A stretch of 64,000 bases of DNA from NCBI RefSeq assembly GCF_001584165.1, contig NZ_CP013233.1:4038620-4102619 (forward strand), written 5' to 3'. How positions within the stretch are numbered: position 1 is the first letter of the stretch; the number at the start of each line of letters is the position of its first letter. The notes below the pieces were generated by a model. The model saw only the letters and a list, made by a program, of their open reading frames with translations, was not told the DNA's origin and did not search any database. Origin of the DNA: Collimonas arenae (GTDB lineage: Bacteria > Pseudomonadota > Gammaproteobacteria > Burkholderiales > Burkholderiaceae_D). Shown one piece after another: positions 29,535-40,076 of the stretch. Both the position numbers and the translations under genes were made by a program.

Positions 29535-30788
29535 TTATTCTTTGTCGAATGCACGACCCAGGGCGTGAGTCATCAGTTGTCTCTTTAAGACAGGAATCTT
29601 GTCCAGCAAGTTCAACCCGGCGTTGCGCAACCAACGCAATGGGCCGAAATCGGCGCCGAACAACCGCTCCAGGCCATCGGTCGTCACCTGCATCAACAAT
29701 ATCTCTTCCTTGCGCATACGAGCGTAGCGAGCGAGAACACCGGCATCCCCGCAATCGCGATGCGCGCCGCGCTCGGACAACACCTTGACCAAGGCCGCGA
29801 CATCGCCAAACCCCAGGTTCATCCCATGTCCAGCCAACGGATGCACGACATGACCGGCATCGCCGATCAGCGCAACGCGCGGCGCCACCAGCGCATGGGT
29901 GCGCAGCAGCGACAATGGAAATGCCTGCGCCAGCTCCGGTTGCAGCGGTTGCAATTGCCCCAGCGTGTCAGTTGTCAGCAACGACAGGCGTACGGCCAGC
30001 TGCGACAGCGACTCATCCATCAATGCCTGCGCCAGCGCATCCGGCGCCGACCACACCAGCGAGACCCGCTGTCCGGGCAACGGCAGCAGCGCGACAATCC
30101 CTTCGCCTCCGGTAAACCATTGGTAAGCGACACCATGATGCGGCAGTTCACAGGCGAAATTGGCAACCACGCCGCGCTGATGATAGGAACGGTAGTCGAT
30201 GCCGATCTCGCATTGGCTACGCACCCACGACTGCGCCCCGTCGGCGCCCACAACCAGGGCCGCGCTAATGGTCTCGCCCGATTCCAGTTGCAGGATTGCC
30301 GCTGTCGCATCGACCTGAAGCGCTTTGGCACGACCGCCAAGCAACTGCAGATTCGGCGAGAATTTGAGCGCAGCATCCAGCGCCTGATTAAGATTGCCGT
30401 CTTCGACAATCCAGGCCAGTGCATCGACATGCGCACTGTAAGCATCGAACATCAGATGGCCGGCCGCACTGTCGGCGCCGCCTTTCACCACCATGGCTTC
30501 GACCGCGGCTACCCGCGCAGCATCCAGCGCATCCCACACCTTAACCGTCGACAGCAGGTTGCGCGCAACGTGATTCAACGCGTACACACGCGTGTCCCAA
30601 GCCTGCCCCGGTGCGGCCGCAGTCGACACAGCTGACATACCCAGCAAGACAACGCGCAATCCAGCTTGCGCCAGGCCCAGCGCCGCCGCCTTGCCGACGG
30701 CGCCATTGCCGACGATGCATATATCGCATTGATGGGTGGCCATCGGCGCGACGCCGGTGCTCTTCGCAATTGATCCGATATCTTTCAT
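29535..30788 (-). CDS. UbiH/UbiF/VisC/COQ6 family FAD-dependent hydroxylase
   Basis: The 417-residue flavoprotein is likely to hydroxylate the ubiquinone ring. The dinucleotide-binding motif is at CDICIVGNGAVGKAAAL, with the second FAD motif ALIGDAGHVVHPLAGHG. Which of the UbiH/I/F positions it attacks cannot be told from sequence. A TATAAT hexamer on the minus strand (30795-30800) lies so close to the first ATG that the ATG at 30743 (MATHQCDIC) may be the true start. It lies 11 bp upstream of dsbC. Confidence 0.85.
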   Translation of the reverse strand: MKDIGSIAKSTGVAPMATHQCDICIVGNGAVGKAAALGLAQAGLRVVLLGMSAVSTAAAPGQAWDTRVYALNHVARNLLSTVKVWDALDAARVAAVEAMVVKGGADSAAGHLMFDAYSAHVDALAWIVEDGNLNQALDAALKFSPNLQLLGGRAKALQVDATAAILQLESGETISAALVVGADGAQSWVRSQCEIGIDYRSYHQRGVVANFACELPHHGVAYQWFTGGEGIVALLPLPGQRVSLVWSAPDALAQALMDESLSQLAVRLSLLTTDTLGQLQPLQPELAQAFPLSLLRTHALVAPRVALIGDAGHVVHPLAGHGMNLGFGDVAALVKVLSERGAHRDCGDAGVLARYARMRKEEILLMQVTTDGLERLFGADFGPLRWLRNAGLNLLDKIPVLKRQLMTHALGRAFDKE

Positions 30789-30960
30789 ATCGACATTATA
30801 GCGACTACAGTTCCACTGGCCCCGTCAATCGACTGCGAGCATGCCTTATCGAAACAATACGGCTGCATATATATATAGTGATGACGCCGCAGCGCGAGCG
30901 AAATCGGAACAAGAAAATCGAGCGCCGCAAAGTTTTTTTAAGAAGTTTCAACAAGGGGCT

Positions 30961-30988
30961 TTGCGAATCAAAAATGTTTTGCTATACT
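30961..30988 (+). promoter_or_regulatory. Predicted promoter of tRNA-Phe
   Basis: TTGCGA (30961-30966) and TATACT (30983-30988) lie 16 bp apart, ending 10 bp before the tRNA. Confidence 0.55.
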
Positions 30989-30998
30989 CCTGTCCCTT

Positions 30999-31074
30999 GG
31001 CCTGGTAGCTCAGTCGGTAGAGCAGAGGATTGAAAATCCTTGTGTCGGTGGTTCGATTCCGCCCCGGGCCACCA
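30999..31074 (+). tRNA. tRNA-Phe (GAA)
   Basis: The 76-nt gene has a 7-bp acceptor stem (GGCCTGG/CCGGGCC), a D-arm GCTCAGTCGGTAGAGC, an anticodon loop TTGAAAA with GAA at 31032-31034, the T-loop TTCGATT and an encoded CCA. Confidence 0.97.
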
Positions 31075-31081
31075 AGAATAG

Positions 31082-31111
31082 AAAAGGGCTTAGCTTCGGC
31101 TAAGCCCTTTT
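31082..31111 (+). terminator. Terminator of tRNA-Phe
   Basis: A perfect 13-bp stem (31082-31094 with 31099-31111) is capped by a TTCG tetraloop and followed by T residues. Confidence 0.9.
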
Positions 31112-31340
31112 TGCGTTTGCGCAGCATATTTCAACTACGGGTAAATCGCGATGCCGGCGGCAGGAAAGCCACACTTGTGGAATGCTTTTTTTGTTATCAC
31201 TCCGGGATTTGGTAAGATCACAAACTAAGACAATATTAAACATATCTTTTAACGAACCAATTGCCCTATCGACGCTCTATAAGCCAATTCGCCGGTGCAT
31301 TCTGCCGTTTTGTTGGCCCGTCCATTCACCTCGCTGCTTT

Positions 31341-32077
31341 ATGCTCAAAACAAATCCCGCAAGCCGATTGAAATAAAAATTGCAACTGTGGTGGCCGTCT
31401 CTGCCATCTTGCACGATGCAGATCCGATGGCCTTGGAAGCAGCGCTCCAGGAAATGACCGGCGGCGTCGCCGATTTCTTCGACAACGAATTCGCCGTCAT
31501 TGACGTTAGCGGATTACCACCCGACCGCACCAGCATCGATTGGCCGCAATTGATCGGGCTGCTCAAGAAGTACCAATTGAATGCAGTCGCGGTACGCAAT
31601 GCGCCGGCCGAAATGGAGGCCGGCATCATCGCCAGCGGCCTCAGCATCGACAACGTCAGTGTCGCTCGCCAGGAAGCGCCGGCGCCGGCGCCCGCTCCCG
31701 CGCCAGCCCCGGTCGCACAGAAAGTTGCCGCCAGCACCATGATCATCGACACGCCGATACGCGCCGGGCAACGCATTTACGCACGCGACGCCGATCTGGT
31801 GATCACCGCGACAGTCAACAATGGCGCCGAAATCATCGCCGACGGCAGCATCCACGTCTACGCGCCGTTGCGCGGACGGGCGCTGGCTGGCGCCAGCGGC
31901 GACACGTCGGCGCGTATTTTTGCGGCCAGCATGGAAGCAGAACTGGTATCGATTGCCGGCATTTATCGCACCTTTGAAAACGGCTTGCCGCCGGAACAGA
32001 AGGGGCAGCCGGCACAAATTCGCTTGAGCGGCGACCGGATTGACGTACTATCGCTCAATTCTGCATCACGCAATTAA
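31341..32077 (+). CDS. minC: Septum site-determining protein MinC (apparent frameshift at N-terminus)
   Basis: MinC inhibits FtsZ polymerisation away from mid-cell. The N domain (PIEIKIATVVAVSAILHD) is joined by an unusually regular Ala-Pro linker (EAPAPAPAPAPAPVAQK) to the C-terminal beta-helix (RAGQRIYARDADLVI, GSIHVYAPLRGRALAG). The open frame only connects upstream to a GTG at 31295 with non-family residues. One extra C at 31364-31365 instead joins ATG 31341 (MLKTNPAS) to PIEIKI, giving 245 residues. I favour that start. The first gene of minCDE. Confidence 0.88.
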
Positions 32078-32204
32078 CCGAATTCGACATCGTAAAATTT
32101 TAATTTTTTATCTAATCAGTTGAGGATGGGACCGCACGGATAGTGCAATGCGCCGCGCTTCAGTGGCTCTTAAACCCTGCCCCTCAATGTATAAGGAGCT
32201 CTTC

Positions 32205-33020
32205 GTGGCAAAAATCATCGTTGTTACGTCCGGCAAAGGCGGAGTTGGCAAGACCACCTCCAGCGCAAGTTTTGCATCGGGTCTGGCCATGCGCGGCCAC
32301 AAGACTGCGGTACTCGATTTCGATGTCGGCCTGCGTAACCTGGACCTGATCATGGGTTGTGAGCGCCGCGTCGTATATGACCTGATTAATGTCGTCAACA
32401 AGGAAGCCACGCTGACCCAGGCCCTGATCAAGGACAAGCATTGCGACAACCTGTTCATCCTGCCCGCATCGCAAACCCGCGACAAGGATGCGCTGACCGA
32501 AGAAGGCGTCGAAGCTGTCCTCAACGATCTCATCAAGATGGATTTCGAATTCATCATCTGTGATTCGCCGGCCGGCATCGAGCGCGGTGCGGTGATGGCG
32601 CTGACCTTTGCCGATGAGGCGATCGTGGTGACCAACCCGGAAGTCTCATCGGTACGCGATTCCGACCGCATCCTTGGCATCATTCAGGCCAAGTCGCGCC
32701 GCGCACAAAATGGCGGAGAGCCGGTCAAGGAACATCTACTGATCACCCGTTATTCACCGAAACGCGTCGAAGCTGGCGAAATGCTCTCGTATACCGATGT
32801 CCAGGACATCCTGCGCATCCCGTTGATCGGCATCATTCCTGAATCGGAATCCGTCTTGCACGCCTCTAACCAGGGCAATCCGGCAATCCACATCAAGGGC
32901 AGCGATGTGGCATTAGCCTACGAAGACGTCGTCTCGCGCTTCCTCGGCGAAGAGGTCACCCTGCGTTTCACTTCCTACGAGAAACCGGGTTTCCTGCACC
33001 GCATCTTTGGAGGGAAATAA
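32205..33020 (+). CDS. minD: Septum site-determining ATPase MinD
   Basis: The start is GTG 32205 behind AAGGAG with 6-nt spacing, giving the family N-terminus [18 protein letters not shown]. This contains the deviant Walker A motif. The 271-residue protein has [13 protein letters not shown] as Walker B/switch region and ends in the amphipathic membrane-targeting helix [10 protein letters not shown]. It recruits MinC to the membrane. Confidence 0.95.
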   Translation: MAKIIVVTSGKGGVGKTTSSASFASGLAMRGHKTAVLDFDVGLRNLDLIMGCERRVVYDLINVVNKEATLTQALIKDKHCDNLFILPASQTRDKDALTEEGVEAVLNDLIKMDFEFIICDSPAGIERGAVMALTFADEAIVVTNPEVSSVRDSDRILGIIQAKSRRAQNGGEPVKEHLLITRYSPKRVEAGEMLSYTDVQDILRIPLIGIIPESESVLHASNQGNPAIHIKGSDVALAYEDVVSRFLGEEVTLRFTSYEKPGFLHRIFGGK

Positions 33021-33021
33021 C

Positions 33022-33273
33022 ATGGCATTGCTCTCGTTCTTATTCAACAGCAAGCCGAAGACGGCATCGGCCGCCAAGGAGCGACTGCAGATCATCATCG
33101 CCCGCGAGCGCAACGGACGCAGCGGTCATGACTTCCTGCCGGCGCTGCACAAGGAGCTGATCGAGGTGATTTCCAAATACACCAAGGTAAATGCCGACGA
33201 CATCAAGATTTCTCTGGACCGCCAGGGCAATCTGGAAGTGCTCGATGTCAACGTTGTGTTGCCAGACGCATAA
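33022..33273 (+). CDS. minE: Cell division topological specificity factor MinE
   Basis: The 83-residue protein starts at ATG 33022, one base after the minD stop, with GGAGGGAAA as ribosome binding site. It shows the N-terminal membrane-binding helix (MALLSFLF) and anti-MinCD region ([17 protein letters not shown]), followed by the topological-specificity domain ([16 protein letters not shown]). Confidence 0.95.
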   Translation: MALLSFLFNSKPKTASAAKERLQIIIARERNGRSGHDFLPALHKELIEVISKYTKVNADDIKISLDRQGNLEVLDVNVVLPDA

Positions 33274-33719
33274 CCAGAACAGAAATCCGGCTCCGGTCCG
33301 GCGCGTTTTGCACCATTTCACCGGCTGCTGCCGGCCAATTGCAATGTAGCGGGCATCTAGCAGGAAATATTGATATGCTTGCCCCTTGGACTGACGCTGA
33401 TCCGTTGACTCGAATCGGCGTCCTTCATTACTGCCGCCCAAAAGGTGGAATTTTACAAATCCCGTCATACACTGTATTCCAGCGGGCCCAGAGCACTCCA
33501 AGACAAACCCGTCGCCGAGCAGCACTCTGACCAAGGCAATTCAAAATCCAGCCGACATGGCTTATTGTTTTTTTAATTTTTTTGTGACGAACTGAAAGCG
33601 CTGGAAAAAAATAAAATATTTGTCTACAGCAATGTGGCAATAAGATTAATATACTCCTTGCAATCGCCACAACTTCGACTCCGACCCTTGGGGCGGATGT
33701 CACCTAACATATACAAAAT
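33274..33719 (+). other. Non-coding region between minE and the response regulator
   Basis: 446 bp without a gene. The right half is strongly AT-rich (33555-33655), unlike the rest of the window. A -10-like TATACT lies at 33650-33655, but no matching -35 is found. The following gene has no clear Shine-Dalgarno site. Confidence 0.4.
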
Positions 33720-34409
33720 ATGAGAATTGCTGTCCTTGATGACGATCCCAGTCAAACCGATCTAGTTTGCCAGGTGCTCACATCCAGTGGGCATACCTGC
33801 CATCCATTTCAAAGTGGAAAAGAGATACTGAACCAGTTGCGTCGAGAGAGCTACGACATGCTGGTCCTTGATTGGCAAGTCCCAGACCTGAGCGGGCCCG
33901 AGGTGCTGCGCTGGGTCAGAGACAAACTGCCCAAGACGATCCCTGTCTTGTTCATCACCAGCCGCTCCGGCGAAGACGATATCGTTGAAGGCTTGGCCGC
34001 CGGTGCCGACGATTACATGATCAAACCGATCCGGCGCAGCGAGCTGGTTGCGCGCGTGCAAGCACTGTTGCGACGTGCCTATCCAATTCAGAATTCGAGT
34101 GAACAAATCGTCTTTAACGACTATCTGTTTGAAACCCGTTCCGGGCGCCTGACCTTAGCCGGTAAGCCGATTGAGATCACGCAGAAGGAATTTGACCTGG
34201 CGCTGTTGTTTTTCCGCAACCTAGGGCGCCCACTCTCACGTGCCTATATTCTCGAAGCAGTATGGTCGCGCGATGTGGACATCCCTTCCCGAACCATGGA
34301 CACGCACGTTTCGCGGGTACGGAGTAAGTTACAATTGCGACCAGAAAATGGCTACCGACTCGCTCCTGTCTATAGCTATGGTTATCGATTAGAACAACTC
34401 ACGGGATAA
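33720..34409 (+). CDS. OmpR/PhoB-family response regulator
   Basis: Of 229 residues, the receiver domain covers 1-118 with the acidic pocket LDDDP, phospho-acceptor Asp51 (MLVLDWQVPD) and conserved Lys in MIKPIRR. The winged-helix DNA-binding domain covers about 125-225 (ITQKEFDLALLFFRN, MDTHVSRVRSKL). It is followed closely by a FecR/LysM exported protein and a CHASE2 histidine kinase, which is the obvious partner. Targets are unknown. Confidence 0.88.
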   Translation: MRIAVLDDDPSQTDLVCQVLTSSGHTCHPFQSGKEILNQLRRESYDMLVLDWQVPDLSGPEVLRWVRDKLPKTIPVLFITSRSGEDDIVEGLAAGADDYMIKPIRRSELVARVQALLRRAYPIQNSSEQIVFNDYLFETRSGRLTLAGKPIEITQKEFDLALLFFRNLGRPLSRAYILEAVWSRDVDIPSRTMDTHVSRVRSKLQLRPENGYRLAPVYSYGYRLEQLTG

Positions 34410-34438
34410 AGCGCCTCTTTGTTGCGCTGACAGACAAT

Positions 34439-36112
34439 ATGCGCAGCACACTCAAAAAAATAGGTTTCCTGCTGTTTTGCTTCGCAGGTTCTACACAGCT
34501 TTTTGCAGCTGCACCCGCACTCGACCCTGGCTCGCTGCAGGTCGGTGCGGCCACCATTACCTACCGGGCCCAGCTTGGCGATACCTTGGGCGTCATCGCC
34601 GAGCAGTTGACCTCGAACAAGAACAACTGGGTACAGCTGGCAAAACTCAACAACATCCACAATGACCGGACCATTCCGGTCGGCACCGCCATCATTATTC
34701 CGGTGGCGCTACTGCCGGATGATCCGAGCAGCGCCCAGGTCGCCGCCATGTCCGGTACCGTCAACGCTACTGCGGCCGACGGCCGCACGATTGATATCAG
34801 CATCGGTACCACGCTGACTGAGGGCACCGTCATCAATACCGGCAGCAATAGCTTCCTGACGCTGGCCCTGCCCGATCAATCGCATATCGCCTTGCCGTCC
34901 AACAGCCAGGTCAAGCTGACGAAACTCCGCACCGCGCGCTATACGAATAGCCCGCGTACTGAAATCACGTTGCAGAAGGGACGGGTCGAATCCAGGGTTT
35001 CGCCGCTGGACAAGAACAAAGGCCGCTTTGAGGTACATTCGCCGCTCGCCGTCGCTGGTGTGCGCGGCACCAATTTCCGGGTTGACCTGGTCGGCGATCG
35101 CGTCATGACGGAAGTGTTGAGCGGCGGCGTGGCTGTCGCCAAGACCAACAAGCCGGTAACGCTAACGCTCCACGCTGGTCAGGGCAACGTCACCAGCATC
35201 AAAGGCGTCGGCAAAGCCGTCGCCTTGCTGCCGGCGCCCAAGCTCTCAGGCTACCCTGAACTGCAAGAGCGGCCCACAGTACGCTTCTCCGTTATCCCAG
35301 TCGGCGGAGCGCACGGCTATCGGGCGCAAATCACCACGGATGCAGACGCCCGCAATATCATCAGCGAAACGGAATCGAATACCAGCGACCTCAAGATTGA
35401 TGGCCTGCAAGACGGCAACTATTTTGTGCGGATTGCCGCGCTTGACGATTTCGGATTGCAAGGCGTCCCGCAAACCACCGCGTTCAAATTGAAGGCGCGA
35501 CCTGAACCACCGTTCAACGTTGAGCCCAAAAATAAATCGCGCAGTGAGAACGTTCTGTTCGGCTGGACCGAAGCCACCAATGCCAAGGCCTATCACCTGC
35601 AAGTTGCCAGAGACGCCGCCTTCCGCGATCTGGTGGTTGACGAGCCGGCGCTCACAGCGACGCAATTCACTGCCGGCAAGCTGGCGTTGGGAAATTATTT
35701 CTGGCGCGTAGCAACGATTGTGGAACAAGCCGATGGCGACGATCAGGGCCCCTATGGAGATCCGCAGGGCTTTGCCTTGCTGCCAGCCCTGCAAATCCCC
35801 AAGATTGCCGATGCAATCGACGGCGATCTATCGTTCAGTTGGCCGTCCGAGCCGCAGCAAAAATTCGTGGTTGAGATTGGCCGCGATGCCGGCTTTTCGG
35901 CGCTGCTGCTGACACAGGAAACAGCGACGCCGGAAATCACCGTGCCGCGCCCTGCCACTGGCACCTATTACATCCGCGTCAAGGCGATTGATTCCGACGG
36001 CTACGTCGGGCCGTTCTCGGCGCCGCAAAAAGTGTACGTAGGCAGCCGCTGGGTCAGCGGCGATGGTTCGCCGCTGCTCAATCTAGGCGGCAGCACCCCC
36101 GCAGGATATTAA
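34439..36112 (+). CDS. Exported LysM-FecR protein with beta-sandwich repeats
   Basis: The 557-residue protein has a signal peptide (1-23, ending QLFAAA). A LysM peptidoglycan-binding domain (about 40-90; YRAQLGDTLGVIAEQL) is followed by a FecR domain (about 105-250; LPSNSQVKL, GVRGTNFRVD). Two to three fibronectin-like segments with repeated Y-x-V/R-x-A patterns then extend to the C-terminus. No transmembrane segment follows the signal, so this FecR is periplasmic, unlike the anti-sigma FecR proteins. It sits between a response regulator and a CHASE2 kinase and may sense or relay an envelope state. Confidence 0.85.
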   Translation: MRSTLKKIGFLLFCFAGSTQLFAAAPALDPGSLQVGAATITYRAQLGDTLGVIAEQLTSNKNNWVQLAKLNNIHNDRTIPVGTAIIIPVALLPDDPSSAQVAAMSGTVNATAADGRTIDISIGTTLTEGTVINTGSNSFLTLALPDQSHIALPSNSQVKLTKLRTARYTNSPRTEITLQKGRVESRVSPLDKNKGRFEVHSPLAVAGVRGTNFRVDLVGDRVMTEVLSGGVAVAKTNKPVTLTLHAGQGNVTSIKGVGKAVALLPAPKLSGYPELQERPTVRFSVIPVGGAHGYRAQITTDADARNIISETESNTSDLKIDGLQDGNYFVRIAALDDFGLQGVPQTTAFKLKARPEPPFNVEPKNKSRSENVLFGWTEATNAKAYHLQVARDAAFRDLVVDEPALTATQFTAGKLALGNYFWRVATIVEQADGDDQGPYGDPQGFALLPALQIPKIADAIDGDLSFSWPSEPQQKFVVEIGRDAGFSALLLTQETATPEITVPRPATGTYYIRVKAIDSDGYVGPFSAPQKVYVGSRWVSGDGSPLLNLGGSTPAGY

Positions 36113-36148
36113 TGAATCACCACCGATGAGAGCCCTCATACACCCGTC

Positions 36149-38548
36149 ATGATCAAGCAAGTCATTCCACTCCTGCGACGGGTGGCGTTTCGCCAATGGA
36201 TGGCGATTGCCATCCTGATGCTGATGGTGGCGGGCGGCATGGGCTACATGAACGGCCTCGGCCGCCTCGACAGAACCTTGTACGACCAGTTCATGCGCGC
36301 CGATTCACGACCGGCACGGGACGATATCATCATCGTCGCCATCGACGATTACAGCATCAGCAAACTGGGCCGCTGGCCGTGGGAACGCAGCCTGCATGCC
36401 AAGCTGCTGAACCGGATCATGCGCGCCAATCCGTTGGCGATCGGCCTCGACGTCATCATGCCGGAAGCCGAGCACGACCAATCGCCCGGCCAGCGCGCCG
36501 ACGACCGCGCACTGACCAAAGCGCTTGCAGCCAGCAAACTGACCGTACTGCCGATCGTGGTCGCGAGCGCCGGTCCTGGTCTCAAGGCCTTGCCGCCAAT
36601 GCCGGACTTCCTCAACGCGGCACGCGGCGTCGGCCATATTCATCTAGAACTCGATCCGGACGGCGTGGTACGCAGCGTGTTCCTGCAAGAAGGCCAGGAC
36701 GACAAATGGTGGCCGCATTTTGCCGTGTCGCTAGCGAACGTGGCCGGCCAAAAAATCACCGATACCAACGGCAACTTGCCCGGAGCACGTATGGCCCCTA
36801 TCCCGGCCGGCAGCGAAGCCAGCCCCCACGACAGTTGGCAGCGCGACTATCAGATCCAGATTCCGTTTGCCGGCGGCAGCGGCCATTTCCGCTCGGTGCC
36901 GTATGCTGCGGTGTTGCGCGGCGATGTCCCAGATCAATTCTTCACCGGTAAATATGTGCTGATCGGCGCCACCGCGATCGGCATGGCGGACACTTTCCCG
37001 ACACCGGTGTCGGGTACCTCCGGCGTCATGCCCGGCATCGAAATCAACGCCAACATCCTGGCCGGGCTGCTCGACCACAAATCGATCAGCATCGCGCGTC
37101 CATTACAAACCGCGCTATTCAGCATCGTGCCGGTATTGATCGCGCTGTCGAGCTATCTGCTGTGGACGCCGCGTATCTCGCTGCTTATCACCGCCGCTCT
37201 GATGGTGCTGACGATGGCCGTCAGCTATTTGCTGCTGACGCTGGGGATATGGATTGCACCGACCGCGGCCCTGATCGCGCTGGCGATTGCCCATCCGTTA
37301 TGGAGCTGGATCCGCCTGGAATCGGCGATTTCCTATCTCGGCCAGGAATTCATGCTGCTCGACCAGGAGCCGCACCTGCTGCCGGAAGTGAATACTGAAC
37401 GGGCGCCGCAGCAGGTCGAAGACCTGCTTGAGCAACGTATCAACGCCATGCGGGTCGCCGCGCGCCGTGTGCGGGATTTGCGCCAATTCATTTCCGACAG
37501 CCTCAACAGCCTGCCCGACGCAACCCTGATCACCACGATCGACGGCCATGTGCTGGTATCGAACCAGTTCGCCCGCGATTACTTCGCTGCGGCCGGCATC
37601 CGCAATATCGACGGCGCGCTACTGCCTTATCTGTTTTCCAACATGAGCACGCCGCAGGCGACCAACACCTCGGCCAACCACACATTCAGCTGGTGGGACC
37701 TGATCGACCTGGAGCACGTCTCCACGCTCACCAGCGGCACGTCGGTGCAAGACCAGCAGGGCGTGACCTGCTGATCAAGAGCGGCCCTGCCATTCGGCTC
37801 ACCAAGTGCTGACCGGCTGGATCGTCAGCATTGTCGACATCACGATCATCCGCGCCGCCGAACGCAGCCGCGACGAAACCTTGCGCTTCCTGTCGCACGA
37901 CATGCGCGCACCGCAGGCGTCAATTCTGGCGCTGCTGGAATTGCAGGGCAATCCTTCTTCGGCCCTGCCGCAGAAGGAATTCTTCTCGCGCCTTGAACAA
38001 GCGGCGCGCAAGACGCTCGGACTGGCGGACAACTTCGTGCAATTGGCGCGCGCCGAATCGTCGGAATACCGCCTGGAAGAAGTCGACTTCCAGGACGTGC
38101 TGTACGACGCTGTCGATGAAATGTGGAGCCTCGCGCACAACAAGAAGATCGATCTGATCACCGATATCGAGGGTCAGGAATTCCTGGCCAATGTCGATCG
38201 CTCCCTGATGGCGCGCGCGCTATGCAACCTGATTTCCAATGCGATCAGCTATAGCTTGCCCGAAACCCGCATCACCTGCACCCTGCGCCTGAAATATGTG
38301 AAGTTGCTGCCGCAGGTAGTGTGCAAGATTACCGACCAGGGTTTCGGCATCGCGCCGCACGATCAGATCAAGTTGTTTCAACGCTATCAACGCGTTAGTG
38401 CCCGGGGCAACCTCGTTCGGACGGCACCGGCCTCGGCCTGGTATTCGTCAAGACGGTTGTTGAGCGCCATTTCGGCGAAATTTCACTGGAAAGCACGATC
38501 GGCGAAGGCAGCACCTTTACCGTGACGTTGCCGGCGCTCACTATTTAA
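36149..38548 (+). CDS. CHASE2-domain sensor histidine kinase (three apparent frameshifts)
   Basis: The reconstructed 800-residue protein begins with a transmembrane helix (about 17-36). A periplasmic CHASE2 domain follows (DRTLYDQFMR, IVAIDDYSISKLGRWPW, NPLAIGLDVIMPE). Then come three membrane helices (about 310-385), a PAS-like region, HisKA with FLSHDMRAPQASI and HATPase_c (NLISNAISY). The frame breaks near 37761-37763, 37805-37806 and 38419-38421. Each is repaired by one base; after the last, DGTGLGLVFVKTVVE and GEGSTFTVTLPALTI return and the stop is at 38548. Three breaks in one gene could also mean real decay, but the sequence between them is intact. Confidence 0.85.
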
Positions 38549-38580
38549 GATTCGGGATCTTGGCCGTTGCAAGAGCGGAA

Positions 38581-38608
38581 TTTCCCTGGCGGCGACTAAG
38601 AGTATAAT
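38581..38608 (+). promoter_or_regulatory. Possible hemA promoter
   Basis: A consensus TATAAT at 38603-38608 is preceded after 16 bp by the weak -35 TTTCCC. It is about 48 bp before the hemA start. Confidence 0.45.
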
Positions 38609-38655
38609 CACGGGTTAACAACGATTACCCGAACGATTACCCTTCCCGCTCCCAC

Positions 38656-39957
38656 ATGCACCTGCTGACCGTCGGACTCAACCACACCACCGCGCCTGTT
38701 TCCTTGCGCGAAAAGGTGGCATTCCCGGCCGACCAGATCGGCCAGGCAGTGATGGCGGCGCGCGCCTGGTTCAGCGGCGGCAATGCGGTCAACATGTCGG
38801 ATGAAGCAGCGATCCTGTCGACCTGTAACCGCACCGAACTGTACGCCGCGGGCGATTTGCAGAACGGCGCCGGTGCCGCAATTGACGCCGCAATCGACTC
38901 GACTGCACATTTCCTGGCCCATTATCATCAGCTTCCCTACGCCGACCTGCGTCCGCATCTGTACACATTGCCGCAAGATAATGCGGTACGCCATGCGTTC
39001 CGCGTTGCTTCGGGACTTGATTCAATGGTGCTGGGTGAAGCGCAGATCCTCGGCCAGATGAAGGACGCCGTGCGTCACGCGGAAGCGGCGGGCGGGCTCG
39101 GCACCTATCTGCATCAATTATTCCAGCGCACGTTCGCAGTCGCCAAGGAAGTGCGCAGCACCACCGAAATCGGCGCCCACAGCGTTTCAATGGCAGCCGC
39201 AGCCGTGCGGATGTCGGAACGAATTTTCGATACCGTCGCCGGCCAGCACGTGCTGTTCATCGGCGCTGGTGAAATGATCGAATTGTGCGCCACGCACTTT
39301 GCTGCGCAAAATCCGAAATCCCTGACGGTCGCCAACCGCACCCTGGAACGCGCCGAACTGCTGGCGCACCGCTTCAGTGGCCAGGCCATGCGGCTGGCCG
39401 ATCTGCCGAACCAACTGGGCAACTACGACATCATCGTCTCCAGCACCGCATCGAGCCTGCCGATCATCGGTCTCGGCATGGTCGAGCGCGCCGTCAAGGC
39501 GCGCCGCCACAAACCGATGTTCATGCTCGACCTGGCGGTGCCGCGCGATATCGAAACCGAAATCGGCCGCCTTGACGACATCTTTCTCTACACCGTCGAC
39601 GATCTCGGTTCGGTGGTGCAGACCGGCATGGAAAACCGCCAGGCTGCTGTCGCACAAGCCGAAGCCATCATCGAAACCCGCGTGCAGTCGTTCATGCATT
39701 GGGTCGACAACCGCGCCGTTGTACCAGTGATCCAGGACTTGCAGGAATCCAGCGAGGCGATGCGTCGCATGGAGCTGGAACGTGCGCGCAAGATGCTGGC
39801 CAAGGGCGAAGACATCGAAGTCGTGCTGGAAGCACTCTCCAAAGGCCTAACCGCCAAATTCATGCATGGCCCGCAACAGGCCCTGCACAACGCTCACGGC
39901 GACGAACGCGCGCGCCTGGCGACCCTGCTGCCGCAACTGTTTCGCACCAAACGTTAG
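38656..39957 (+). CDS. hemA: Glutamyl-tRNA reductase HemA
   Basis: HemA makes glutamate-1-semialdehyde, the first committed step of tetrapyrrole synthesis in the C5 pathway. The 433-residue protein has the N-terminal [19 protein letters not shown] and catalytic Cys57 ([10 protein letters not shown]). The NADPH domain follows ([17 protein letters not shown]) and then the C-terminal dimerisation helices. It is complete and followed by prfA, a common pairing. Confidence 0.95.
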   Translation: MHLLTVGLNHTTAPVSLREKVAFPADQIGQAVMAARAWFSGGNAVNMSDEAAILSTCNRTELYAAGDLQNGAGAAIDAAIDSTAHFLAHYHQLPYADLRPHLYTLPQDNAVRHAFRVASGLDSMVLGEAQILGQMKDAVRHAEAAGGLGTYLHQLFQRTFAVAKEVRSTTEIGAHSVSMAAAAVRMSERIFDTVAGQHVLFIGAGEMIELCATHFAAQNPKSLTVANRTLERAELLAHRFSGQAMRLADLPNQLGNYDIIVSSTASSLPIIGLGMVERAVKARRHKPMFMLDLAVPRDIETEIGRLDDIFLYTVDDLGSVVQTGMENRQAAVAQAEAIIETRVQSFMHWVDNRAVVPVIQDLQESSEAMRRMELERARKMLAKGEDIEVVLEALSKGLTAKFMHGPQQALHNAHGDERARLATLLPQLFRTKR

Positions 39958-40076
39958 CGCTCCTGCGCAATTCACGCACATGGCCACGGTTTGTCCTGCC
40001 GCCTTGTGCAGCATGCGGCGTCGCTGCCGGCGCCTTGACTCCGCCCCGCCCTCTCTTCCTCTGATTGAAATACGCA

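Noticed and set aside
30795..30800. Firm promoter for the UbiH-family gene
   Set aside because: TATAAT is perfect, but the nearest TTGACG is 22 bp away, too far for a normal sigma-70 promoter.
33339..33703. Small ORFs on both strands between minE and the response regulator
   Set aside because: No conserved motif, atypical composition and no ribosome binding site.
36149..38548. Two or three separate genes (CHASE2 protein, short kinase)
   Set aside because: Domains and amino-acid sequence are continuous when three bases are added, and the total is a whole number of codons.
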